Shown here: piece by piece, positions 56,945-64,000 of the stretch
How positions within the stretch are numbered: position 1 is the first letter of the stretch
How the letters are laid out: each line of letters starts with the position of its first letter
Origin: Streptomyces asiaticus
Lineage (GTDB): Bacteria; Actinomycetota; Actinomycetes; Streptomycetales; Streptomycetaceae
Direction of reading: 5' to 3'
Assembly (NCBI RefSeq): GCF_018138715.1
Contig: NZ_JAGSHX010000006.1
Coordinates: forward strand, 1,984,001 to 2,048,000
DNA length: 64,000 bases
The notes under the pieces: model-generated
Databases searched by the model: none
What the model saw: only the letters and a program-made list of their open reading frames with translations
What the model was told of the DNA's origin: nothing
Position numbers and translations under genes: made by a program

Positions 56945-58261
56945 GTGAAGGCACTGAAGATCGTGCAAGCGTTGAAGGCTTTAAACGCCAGGAACGCCTA
57001 TGGCGTGGCCGCGCCCATAGGCGCGCTGACGGCCGTGGCCGTCGTGGTGGCGCTGTTGATAGCCCTGACCTCGCCGGGGGACGCGGGGAGCGCGCAGGAC
57101 GGGGACCTCCCCGCGGCCGCGGCGTCCCCCAAGTCGGACCGGGTCCCCAGGGAGCCCAAGAAGGAAGACAAGTACGCCCATTGGGACGGCAAGACCAAGG
57201 TGCTCGGGGACGGTTCCACGTCCTACACCGGACCGCAGCCGCACCAGCTCAAGCCCGAGAAGCTCAAACCGGGCGAGAAGCCGCCGCAGTTCGTGGTCTT
57301 TTCCTGGGACGGCGGGCTGGAGAACGACGACCATCTCTTCTCCCGCTTCCGCGAGGTGGCCAAGGAGACCAACGCCACCATGACGTTCTTCCTGAGCGGC
57401 ATGTATCTGCTGCCCAAGTCGAAGAGCGACCTCTACCGGCCGCCCCAGCACAAGCCGGGCTCGGCCGCCATATCCTTCCCCACCGACGAGCACATCAGGG
57501 AGACCCTGGAGCAGCTGCGCGGGGCCTGGCTGGACGGCAATGAGATCGGCTCCCACTTCAACGGCCATTTCTGCGGCGCCAAGGGCGGGCAGGACTGGTC
57601 CACCCAGGAGTGGAAGAGCGAAACGGAGCAGGCGTATTCGTTTGTGAAGCGGTGGAAGACGAACACCGGCTTCACCGACATCAAACCGCTCCCGTTCGAC
57701 TACGACGTGGAGCTGGTCGGCGGGCGCGCGCCGTGCCTGGAGGGCCAGAAGACGCTGATTCCGGCGATCAAATCCCTCGGCTGGCGCTATGACGCCAGTT
57801 CCCCGGGCGACTTCCAGCTCTGGCCGTCCAAGATCGATGGAATATGGAACTTCCCGCTTCAGCTGGTGCCGTACCCGGAGAGCGAGAAGCAGGTCCTCTC
57901 GATGGACTTCAACTTCCTCTTCAACCAGTCCGGTGACAGCACCGAGGGCGATCCGGCGAAATACGCGGAGTGGGAGCGGTTGACCCGTCAGGGATATCTG
58001 AACGGGTTCGAGCGGGTCTACAACGGCAGCCGGGCACCGCTGTTCATCGGCAATCACTTCGAGACCTGGAACGGCGGCATCTATATGCAGGCCATCGAGG
58101 ACGTGATGCGGAGTGTCTGCCGCCGCGACGGAGTGCGGTGCGTGTCGTTCAAGCAGCTCGCCGACTGGCTGGACGCCCAGGACCCGAAGGTCCTGGCGAA
58201 GCTGCGGATGCTGGACCCGGCGGAATCGCCGGACTGGTCCACGTACACCAAGAGCAAGTAA
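56945..58261 (+). CDS. Polysaccharide-deacetylase-like exported protein
   Basis: 438 residues from GTG 56945. One N-terminal transmembrane or signal helix (VVVALLIALTS) and a linker, then a NodB-like fold: motif 1 region QFVVFSWDGGLENDD, motif 2 GNEIGSHFNGHFCG (H-x3-H retained). Motif 1 is normally a double Asp (FDDG); here the second Asp is Gly, so one metal ligand is missing. Codon 13 is TTA (56981-56983), implying bldA dependence. Acts outside the membrane. Confidence 0.75.
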   Translation: MKALKIVQALKALNARNAYGVAAPIGALTAVAVVVALLIALTSPGDAGSAQDGDLPAAAASPKSDRVPREPKKEDKYAHWDGKTKVLGDGSTSYTGPQPHQLKPEKLKPGEKPPQFVVFSWDGGLENDDHLFSRFREVAKETNATMTFFLSGMYLLPKSKSDLYRPPQHKPGSAAISFPTDEHIRETLEQLRGAWLDGNEIGSHFNGHFCGAKGGQDWSTQEWKSETEQAYSFVKRWKTNTGFTDIKPLPFDYDVELVGGRAPCLEGQKTLIPAIKSLGWRYDASSPGDFQLWPSKIDGIWNFPLQLVPYPESEKQVLSMDFNFLFNQSGDSTEGDPAKYAEWERLTRQGYLNGFERVYNGSRAPLFIGNHFETWNGGIYMQAIEDVMRSVCRRDGVRCVSFKQLADWLDAQDPKVLAKLRMLDPAESPDWSTYTKSK

Positions 58262-58297
58262 GCGGTCCCGTTGCGGGGCCCCTTCCGCCGGTGCGGC

Positions 58298-60409
58298 TCA
58301 TTGCGCCGCCCCGTCCGCCATATAGCTCTTCCAGATGTCCATGGGGTAGGTGTCGCCCGAGGCGCCGGCGCCTCCCCCGCCCATTCCCTTGAGCGGCATC
58401 AGCTCCTGCGACTTCGGGTCCACCCGGGACAGCGAGACCGCCGTCGAGAGCTTCTTGGTGTAGCCGACGAACCAGGCGGAGGTGCCGTCCTGCGCCGTGC
58501 CGCCCTTACCGGCCACCTCGCCACCGCCCACGGCGGCCTCGCGCGCCGAACCGTCCGGGCTCTGGACCGCGCCGCGCAGCGCGTCGTCCACCTGCGCCGC
58601 GACCGCCCTGCTGAAGGCCCGCTTGGCGTGGTCCTTGCGCAGTTCGAGCTTCTGCCCGCCGTGGGTGAGCCCGCTCACCGAGTACGGCGCGTGGTGGGTG
58701 CCCTCGGCGGCGAACGTCCCGTAGGCGCTGGCCATACGGATGGAGCTGGGCGTCGCGGTGCCCAGCGAGAACGCGGGCACCCGCGCGCCGAAGCTGCTGG
58801 GCAGCAGCCCCGCGTCGATGGAGGCCTGCCGGACCCGGTCCAGGCCGACGTCCATGCCCAGCTGGATCATCGGGGTGTTGATGGACCGCACGATCGCCTG
58901 GCGCAGCGAGACCTGCCCATAGGAGGCGTCGTCGTCATTGGTGGCCCGCACGATCTTGCCGCCGCGGTCCCAGTACGGGCCCTCGGGCGTATGCACCGCG
59001 ATCTTGTTGTCGCCGTCGTAGAGCGTCGAGGGCGTCACGGGCGTCCGCGTGCCGTTGCGCTCCAGCAGGACGCCGTCGCGCAGCGCCGCGGCGTAGACGA
59101 AGGGGGTGAAGGAGGTGCCGGCCGGGACGGTGGAGGCGTTCGCGTCGTTGAATCCCTGCTCCAGATAGCCGGGGCCGCCGTACAGCGCGCGTATGGCGCC
59201 TCCCGGGGCCACGGACGCGGCGCCTATGCGCACATGGCGGTCCTCGGGGCGCCGCTCGGGGTCGAGGTTGTCCCGGGTCTCCTTGACCGCCTTGGCGAGC
59301 GCCTGGACCTTCGGCTTCTCGAAGGTGGTGTGGATCTGATAGCCGCCCAGGTCGAAATCGGCGTCGGATATGTCGGTGTGGGAGCTGACATACGCCTTCG
59401 CCGTCTCCACCAGATAACCGACCTGACCGGTGAGCCCCACCGGCTTGGGCTGCGCCTTGGGCTCGGGGAATGTCGTATAGCGCGCCCGCTCGGACTTGGA
59501 GAGCTTTCCGATGTCGACCATCCGGTCCAGCACCCACTTCCAGCGGTCGACGGCCCGCTTGTGGTTCTTGGCGCTGAGCGTCGGATCGAAGGTTCCGGCA
59601 CCCTTGAGCAGCGAGGCGAGCAACGCGCCCTCGCTCGCGTCGAGTTCCGAGACGTCCTTGCCGTAGTACGCGTACGCCGCCCGCTGAATGCCGTAACTGC
59701 CGCGCCCGAACCAGCTGGTGTTCAGATAGCGCTGGAGGATCTCCCGCTTGCTCATCCGGTCGTCCAGCTTGATGGCCATGAACATCTCGGTGAGCTTGCG
59801 GGAGAAGGTCTGGCGCTGATTCAGATAGGCGTTCTTCACATACTGCTGGGTGATGGTGGAACCGCCCTGTGTCTCACCGCCCGTCACCATCCGCGTCACG
59901 GCACGCGTCAGCCCGCTCGGGGACACTCCGCTGTCGGTGTAGAAACTCGCGTTCTCGGCGGCGAGGACCGCCCACTGGACGTCTTCCGGCACCTTGTCCA
60001 GCGGCACTTCCTGCCGGTTGACCGGGCCGGTGCGGGCCATCTCGGTGCCGTCGGCCCAGTAGTAGACGTTGTCCTGCTGGGTGGCGAAGTCGTTGAGGTT
60101 CTTGGGGATGTCGGTCTGAAGGTACAGAAAGCTCAGCAGACCGGTCAGACTGCCGAGGGAGAACAGGAAGAACAGGGCGATCTGACGCCACGACGGCAGC
60201 CATCGCGTCACACCGCGCCGCCCCGCCCTGGGGTAGTCCAGCCGGATCCGCGCGGCCGCCCAGCGGCGCAGCCGCATCCCCCGGCTCCTCGAGGACGGCT
60301 TACGGCGGTGCTTGCGGTGCTTCCCCATGGCGTTGTCGCTGCTGCCCAGCACGTGTTTCCCCCACGCTCGCTCCGCGCGCGGGCGCGGCACAAAGGTGTG
60401 ATCTTCCAT
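58298..60409 (-). CDS. Class A PBP-like protein: intact GT51, degenerate transpeptidase
   Basis: 703 residues from ATG 60409; ATG 60328 (MGKHRKHRRKPSSRSR) and GTG 60391 are alternatives. A basic tail and one helix (QIALFFLFSLGSLTGLLSF) lead to a glycosyltransferase GT51 domain with AAENASFYTDSGVSPSGLTR, QGGSTITQQYVKN and KREILQRYLNTSWFGRGSYG. The C-terminal transpeptidase domain lacks SxxK: the site reads AGTSFTPFVY where GSTFKPF is normal. SxN remains (RSINTPM) and KTG is KGGT. It probably polymerises glycan but may not cross-link. Confidence 0.85.
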   Translation of the reverse strand: MEDHTFVPRPRAERAWGKHVLGSSDNAMGKHRKHRRKPSSRSRGMRLRRWAAARIRLDYPRAGRRGVTRWLPSWRQIALFFLFSLGSLTGLLSFLYLQTDIPKNLNDFATQQDNVYYWADGTEMARTGPVNRQEVPLDKVPEDVQWAVLAAENASFYTDSGVSPSGLTRAVTRMVTGGETQGGSTITQQYVKNAYLNQRQTFSRKLTEMFMAIKLDDRMSKREILQRYLNTSWFGRGSYGIQRAAYAYYGKDVSELDASEGALLASLLKGAGTFDPTLSAKNHKRAVDRWKWVLDRMVDIGKLSKSERARYTTFPEPKAQPKPVGLTGQVGYLVETAKAYVSSHTDISDADFDLGGYQIHTTFEKPKVQALAKAVKETRDNLDPERRPEDRHVRIGAASVAPGGAIRALYGGPGYLEQGFNDANASTVPAGTSFTPFVYAAALRDGVLLERNGTRTPVTPSTLYDGDNKIAVHTPEGPYWDRGGKIVRATNDDDASYGQVSLRQAIVRSINTPMIQLGMDVGLDRVRQASIDAGLLPSSFGARVPAFSLGTATPSSIRMASAYGTFAAEGTHHAPYSVSGLTHGGQKLELRKDHAKRAFSRAVAAQVDDALRGAVQSPDGSAREAAVGGGEVAGKGGTAQDGTSAWFVGYTKKLSTAVSLSRVDPKSQELMPLKGMGGGGAGASGDTYPMDIWKSYMADGAAQ

Positions 60410-60791
60410 CCCCCCAGACAGACCGATCCTATTTTCCCCTCTGAACGTCTGTCGCCACAGGGCCCTAAATTTTTGTAACAGTGACCATATTCAGGGACTC
60501 CACCCACCCGGTGACCTTTCGCACCACCCGGGCCTGACACCGCCCGGGCCGGACACCGGCCGACGGTCCGGCGCATGTCCGGGGGGCATCCCCTCCGTGA
60601 CACGGGGGCATCCCTCCGTGCCCCGGGGACATCCCCTCCGTGACACCCCGAAGCTCAAATGAACCTCTGAACCATGCGGCCGGGGGATTCGTCCTCCCTG
60701 TATGGGGTCATCACCCCGGCGTATGGGGTCATCACCCCGGCACGCGAGAACACACCGCGGGGGACGCGGTACGGAACGAGGAGGGGGAGCC
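60410..60791. promoter_or_regulatory. Divergent 382-bp spacer with two sets of repeats
   Basis: Between the PBP-like and DUF692 genes. Set 1: ggggcatcccctccgtgaca (60583-60602) recurs with changes from 60605 and 60625. Set 2: two copies of GGGGTCATCACCCC at 60704-60717 and 60725-60738, each an inverted repeat, 21 bp apart, 54 bp before the DUF692 start. Set 2 looks like tandem operator sites. No gene seen. Confidence 0.55.
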
Positions 60792-62138
60792 ATGGTGCGC
60801 CTCGGTACCGGAATCGGCTGGCGACCGGAGATCGCCGACGACATCGCGCGGCTGCCCGGCATCGACTGGGTGGAGGTGGTGGCGGAGAACATCTGCCCCG
60901 ACCATGTGCCGGACGCGCTCCGGCGGCTGCGCGAGCGCGGGACCACGGTGGTCCCGCATGGAGTGTCGCTCGGCCTCGGGGGAGCCGAGCGGCCCGACCC
61001 CGGCCGCCTCCGGGCGCTGGCCGAACGGGCCGAGGCGCTGGGCTCGCCGCTGGTCACCGAGCACATCGCGTTCGTCAGGGCCGGGGGGCCGCTGACCGCG
61101 TCACCGGCCATGGAGGCCGGGCATCTGCTGCCGGTGCCGCGGACCCGTGACGCGCTGGACGTGCTGTGTGAGAACGTGCGCATCGCACAGGACGCGCTGC
61201 CGGTGCCGCTCGCGGTGGAGAACATCGCGGCGCTGATCTCCTGGCCCGGCGAGGAGATGACCGAGGGCCAGTTCCTGGCCGAGCTCGTGGAGCGCACGGG
61301 GGTGCGGCTGCTCATCGACGTGGCCAACCTGCACACCAACCACGTCAACCGGGGCGAGGACCCGGCCAAGGCGCTGGACGAGCTGCCCACGTCGGCGATC
61401 GCCTACGTCCATGTGGCGGGCGGGGTGGAGCGGGACGGGGTGTGGCACGACAGCCACGCCCATCCGGTGACCCAGCCGGTGCTGGACGTGCTCGCCGAGC
61501 TGTGCGCCCGTACGACGCCGCCCGGGGTGCTGCTGGAGCGCGACGAGGACTTTCCGGCGGCCGAGGAGCTCGCGGGCGAGCTGGACGCGATCCGCGCGGT
61601 GACGGCGGCGGGGGCCGGGACCGGGAGCGGGGCCGGAGCCGGGGCCGGAGCCGGTGCCGGAGCCGGTGCCTCCGAGGCTTCGGTGAGCGCGTCCGGCGCG
61701 CCCGACGCGCCCGTGCCGGACGCCGTCCGGGAACGGCTGGCGCTCGCCCAAGCCGCGCTGCTGTCCGCGCTGGTCGGCGACACCCCGCCGCCCGAGGGCT
61801 TCGACCGGCGGCGGCTGCGGGTGCAGAGCGCGGCGCTGACCGCCAAGCGGGCGTCCGTCGTCGCCAAGGTGGCGCCGGAGCTGCCCGAGATCCTGGGCAC
61901 CGGCTACCGCTCGGCGTTCGCGCGGTACGCCGACGGCCGCCCGATGGCCGGCGGCTACCGCCGCGACGCGATGTCGTTCGCCGAGCATCTGCTGGCGGAC
62001 GGCCGGCCCGACGACGCGGCCGCCCGGCGCCGGCTGACGCTGTGGTGGCAGGAGCGGTCCGGCCCCGCGCCCCTGCCGTCCCACCCGGCGGCACGGCTGG
62101 CCCGCCGGGTCCGGCTCGCGCTGAGCGGGGGGCGGTGA
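60792..62138 (+). CDS. DUF692 / MNIO-family enzyme with C-terminal partner-like domain
   Basis: 448 residues from ATG 60792 with GAGGGGGAG upstream. Residues 1-275 form the DUF692 TIM barrel: [75 protein letters not shown] and LLERDEDF keep the His/Asp/Glu/Asn set that binds iron in MNIO enzymes such as MbnB. An Ala/Gly repeat linker (about 280-305) leads to a C-terminal helical domain ([20 protein letters not shown]) that resembles a DUF2063-like partner. MNIOs modify Cys or other residues of ribosomal peptides. It overlaps the next gene by GTGA. Confidence 0.85.
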   Translation: MVRLGTGIGWRPEIADDIARLPGIDWVEVVAENICPDHVPDALRRLRERGTTVVPHGVSLGLGGAERPDPGRLRALAERAEALGSPLVTEHIAFVRAGGPLTASPAMEAGHLLPVPRTRDALDVLCENVRIAQDALPVPLAVENIAALISWPGEEMTEGQFLAELVERTGVRLLIDVANLHTNHVNRGEDPAKALDELPTSAIAYVHVAGGVERDGVWHDSHAHPVTQPVLDVLAELCARTTPPGVLLERDEDFPAAEELAGELDAIRAVTAAGAGTGSGAGAGAGAGAGAGASEASVSASGAPDAPVPDAVRERLALAQAALLSALVGDTPPPEGFDRRRLRVQSAALTAKRASVVAKVAPELPEILGTGYRSAFARYADGRPMAGGYRRDAMSFAEHLLADGRPDDAAARRRLTLWWQERSGPAPLPSHPAARLARRVRLALSGGR

Positions 62139-63163
62139 GCGCCGTGAGCACGATCGTGACCCTGATCTACCTGGTGGTCGCCGTGTCGTCGGCGGTGCTC
62201 ATCTCCGGAACGGTCCGGGCCCGGCGCAGGGAGGTCTCCGGGCCGGTGTACGCCCAGACGCACGACCTGCTGGAGGCCGCGTTCCTGGCGGGCGGGCCGG
62301 GGCGGGTGGCGGACACCGTGATCAGCGCGATGTACGCGGACGGGCGGCTGGCGATCGGCGGCCCGGGCGTGGTCTCGGTACGGCAGCCGATCGCCCACGG
62401 TCCGGTCGAGGAGGAGCTGCTGCGGCTGTGCGCCATCTCCCCGCACGGCGGCCTGAAGTGGCTGCGCCGGGAGCTGATGCGCAGTCCGGTGGTGCAGGCG
62501 ATCGGCGACCAGCTGGCGGGGCGCGGGCTGATGGTGCGGCCGGACGCCCTCCGGTTCTGGCACCGGCTGGCACGGCTCCAGGTCGGGCTCTGCTTCGCGG
62601 GCACGTTCCTGGGCATCGCGATGGCCATCAACATCACGGACAGCGACGAACTTCCGCTGATCCTCAAGATCGCCCCCGCGCTGTTCGCCGGCTTCCTCGT
62701 GGGCGGGATCTGTGCCGGTGCGGGCAAGCGTCGACTGACCGCCGCCGGGCAGCGGGCGCTGGCGACGTACCGGAGGGAGTCCGGGGTCGGCATACGGCGC
62801 GCCCGGTCCGTCGGCCAACCGGCGGTGGTCCCCGTGGCGGTCGTCGTCGCCCTGACCGGTGCGGCCGCCCTGGCGGACGATCCACTGCTGCGGGCCCAAC
62901 TGCTGGACGCGCAAAAGGTGCCCGCCACCGCAGGTTCGTCGGGATCCTCGGGGTCCTCGGACTCCGGCGGCGGAGCGTGGTGCGGAGGTGGAGGCGGAGA
63001 CGGCGGCGGCTCCGGCTGCGGAGGCTCCTCATGCGGCGGCTCGTCCTGCGGCGGAGGCGGCGGCGGTTCGGGTTGCGGCGGGGGCGGCGGCTGCGGAGGT
63101 GGTGGCGGGGGCGGCGGCTGCGGAGGCGGCGGCGGGGGCGGCGGCTGCGGAGGCGGCGGCTGA
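62135..63163 (+). CDS. TIGR04222-type membrane protein with Gly/Cys-rich tail
   Basis: 342 residues from GTG 62135 (GTG 62144 possible). A start helix ([17 protein letters not shown]), a soluble domain ([37 protein letters not shown]) and two further helices make a TIGR04222 domain. From about residue 265 the sequence is a Ser/Gly run and then a Gly-rich tail carrying eight Cys, spaced 5-12 residues apart ([20 protein letters not shown], repeated GCGGGGGGGG). Coupled translation with the MNIO gene makes the tail its probable substrate. The tail probably lies outside the membrane or at its face. Confidence 0.8.
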   Translation: MSAVSTIVTLIYLVVAVSSAVLISGTVRARRREVSGPVYAQTHDLLEAAFLAGGPGRVADTVISAMYADGRLAIGGPGVVSVRQPIAHGPVEEELLRLCAISPHGGLKWLRRELMRSPVVQAIGDQLAGRGLMVRPDALRFWHRLARLQVGLCFAGTFLGIAMAINITDSDELPLILKIAPALFAGFLVGGICAGAGKRRLTAAGQRALATYRRESGVGIRRARSVGQPAVVPVAVVVALTGAAALADDPLLRAQLLDAQKVPATAGSSGSSGSSDSGGGAWCGGGGGDGGGSGCGGSSCGGSSCGGGGGGSGCGGGGGCGGGGGGGGCGGGGGGGGCGGGG

Positions 63164-63191
63164 GCCGCCACGACGAAAGGCCGCGCCGCGG

Positions 63192-63267
63192 CCGGAAGGC
63201 CCAGCGGCGGCCGGAAGGCCCAGCGGCGGCCGGAAGGCCCAGCGGCGGCCGGAAGGCCCAGCGCGGC
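63192..63267. repeat. Four 19-bp tandem repeats
   Basis: The unit ccggaaggcccagcggcgg starts at 63192, 63211, 63230 and 63249, almost identical, right after the TIGR04222 stop. Confidence 0.75.
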
Positions 63268-63279
63268 CGCCGGGCACGG

Positions 63280-63530
63280 GTGGGCAGCGGTGGGCACCGG
63301 GGGGCATCGCCGGACAGCGGGGGCACCGTCGGGCACGAGTGGGCACCGGGGGGCATCGCCGGACATCCTGTGGGCAGCGGGGCACCGCCGGGCACCGGGG
63401 GGACCGCCGGACATCCTGTGGGCAGCGGTGGACATCCGGTGGGCGCCGGTGGACACCGCCGGACAGCGGGGGGCCGGGCACCGGGGGGACCGCCGGACAC
63501 CAGAGGGCACCGGTGGGCACCGCCGGCGCC
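63280..63530. repeat. Degenerate minisatellite
   Basis: Many copies of gggcacc(g)gccggaca and tgtgggcagcgg-type units in varying order, for example catcctgtgggcagcgg at 63363 and 63412. No reading frame through it shows a known domain. Two frames are open on each strand only because of the repeat. Confidence 0.6.
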
Positions 63531-63589
63531 GGTGAGGCCCGCCGAGTCCGGGCAGCCGACCGCGGCCCGACCGAGCCGAGCAGCGGCGG

Positions 63590-64000
63590 GTCAAGCCGCC
63601 GGGCCCCAGGGCCTGGAGCGGAGTCCCGGCCGGGGTCTGGGGCGAGCCCCGCTCCGGAGCCTGGAGCGGACCCTCGGTCCAGGGCTTGGAGCGGACCCTT
63701 GGCCCAGGGGCCTGAGGCGGGGGCCTGAGGCGGGGGCCTGAGACGGGCCCCGTTCCGGGGCCTGGAGCCAACCCCGGTCGGGGTCTGGAGCGGAGCCCAG
63801 GTCCAGGGGCCTGGAGCGGACCCTTGGCCCAGGAGCCTGAGGCGGGGGCCTGAGACAGGCCCCATTCCGGGGCCTGGAGCCAACCCCGGTCGGGGTCTGG
63901 AGCGGAGCCCAGGTCCAGGGGCCTGGAGCGGACCCTTGGCCCAGGAGCCTGAGGCGGGGGCCTGAGACAGGCCCCCGGTCCGGGGCCTGGAGCCAACCCC
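63590..64000. repeat. 112-113 bp tandem repeat running off the window
   Basis: ggagccaaccccggtcgggg-type segments occur at 63764, 63876 and 63989, giving a period of 112-113 bp. Units are built of smaller gcctggagcgga blocks that extend left to about 63610. The whole 63164-64000 stretch holds no gene I can support. Confidence 0.7.

Noticed and set aside
62167..63996. A 609-codon minus-strand ORF opposite the TIGR04222 gene and the repeats
   Set aside because: Its Pro-rich repetitive translation is the antisense of the Gly/Cys tail and the tandem repeats; no start signal or domain.
63164..64000. Repeats considered as a CRISPR array
   Set aside because: Units are adjoining, degenerate and of different lengths, without unique spacers of constant size, and no cas gene is near.

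Overview
The window is chromosomal DNA of a high-GC filamentous actinomycete, almost certainly Streptomyces. The grounds are very high GC at third codon positions, many GTG starts, rare TTA leucine codons, and marker content: a GlgX-TreY-TreZ trehalose route, a LPMO behind a perfect CebR box, a type II PKS cluster, and a MurC/MsrB pair. I saw no rRNA, tRNA, IS element, prophage or CRISPR array.

Layout. (1) 1-1947: two minus-strand secreted proteins that look like a copper amine oxidase split into an N2/N3-like chain and a catalytic chain, the latter cut by the window edge. (2) 2181-12129: glgX, treY and treZ, the glycogen/maltodextrin-to-trehalose pathway, interspersed with a DUF6879 remnant, a cellulose-type AA10 LPMO with CBM2, and a GNAT enzyme. 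(3) 12145-21553: mostly core genes: msrB, murC, a RibD-like reductase, a ZapE-type ATPase, a PhoX phosphatase, a 50-aa zinc-ribbon protein, an ABC exporter pair and a PTH2 protein.

(4) About 21612-42287: an angucycline-type type II PKS cluster. Its core runs on the minus strand in the conserved E-F-A-B-C-D-L-M order: PgaE-like oxygenase, cyclase, KS-alpha, CLF, ACP, ketoreductase, aromatase/cyclase, PgaM-like oxygenase-reductase. It is followed by acyl-CoA carboxylase beta and epsilon subunits, an LLM flavin oxidoreductase, two MFS pumps, a SnoaL-like protein and two SDRs that lack the usual catalytic Tyr. No sugar-biosynthesis or glycosyltransferase gene lies within the cluster, so the product is probably an unglycosylated angucyclinone, or is decorated from elsewhere. 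Regulators are TetR (with two operators), MarR-like, a truncated LuxR/LAL and a StrR-like ParB-fold protein. TTA codons occur in the ACP, one MFS, the SnoaL-like gene, the LuxR gene and twice in the StrR-like gene, which points to bldA control.

(5) 42546-44723: an XRE / ImmA-IrrE peptidase / MAB_1171c-like membrane module with overlapping genes. It uses a TTG start and carries TTA codons, and ends at a 46-bp perfect palindrome. (6) 44867-58261: a cell-surface or glycoconjugate region: methyltransferases, an epimerase, an OmpR-type two-component system, a GT2 / TIGR04282-type / methyltransferase / membrane-glycosyltransferase operon with overlapping starts and stops, a membrane molybdopterin oxidoreductase and a deacetylase-like protein. 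(7) 58298-60409: a class A PBP-like protein with a degenerate transpeptidase domain.

(8) 60792-63163: a DUF692 (MNIO) enzyme with an extra C-terminal domain, translationally coupled to a TIGR04222-type membrane protein ending in a Gly-rich tail with eight cysteines. This is the best candidate for an undescribed modification system in the window. (9) 63164-64000: no gene; several tandem repeats run off the end.
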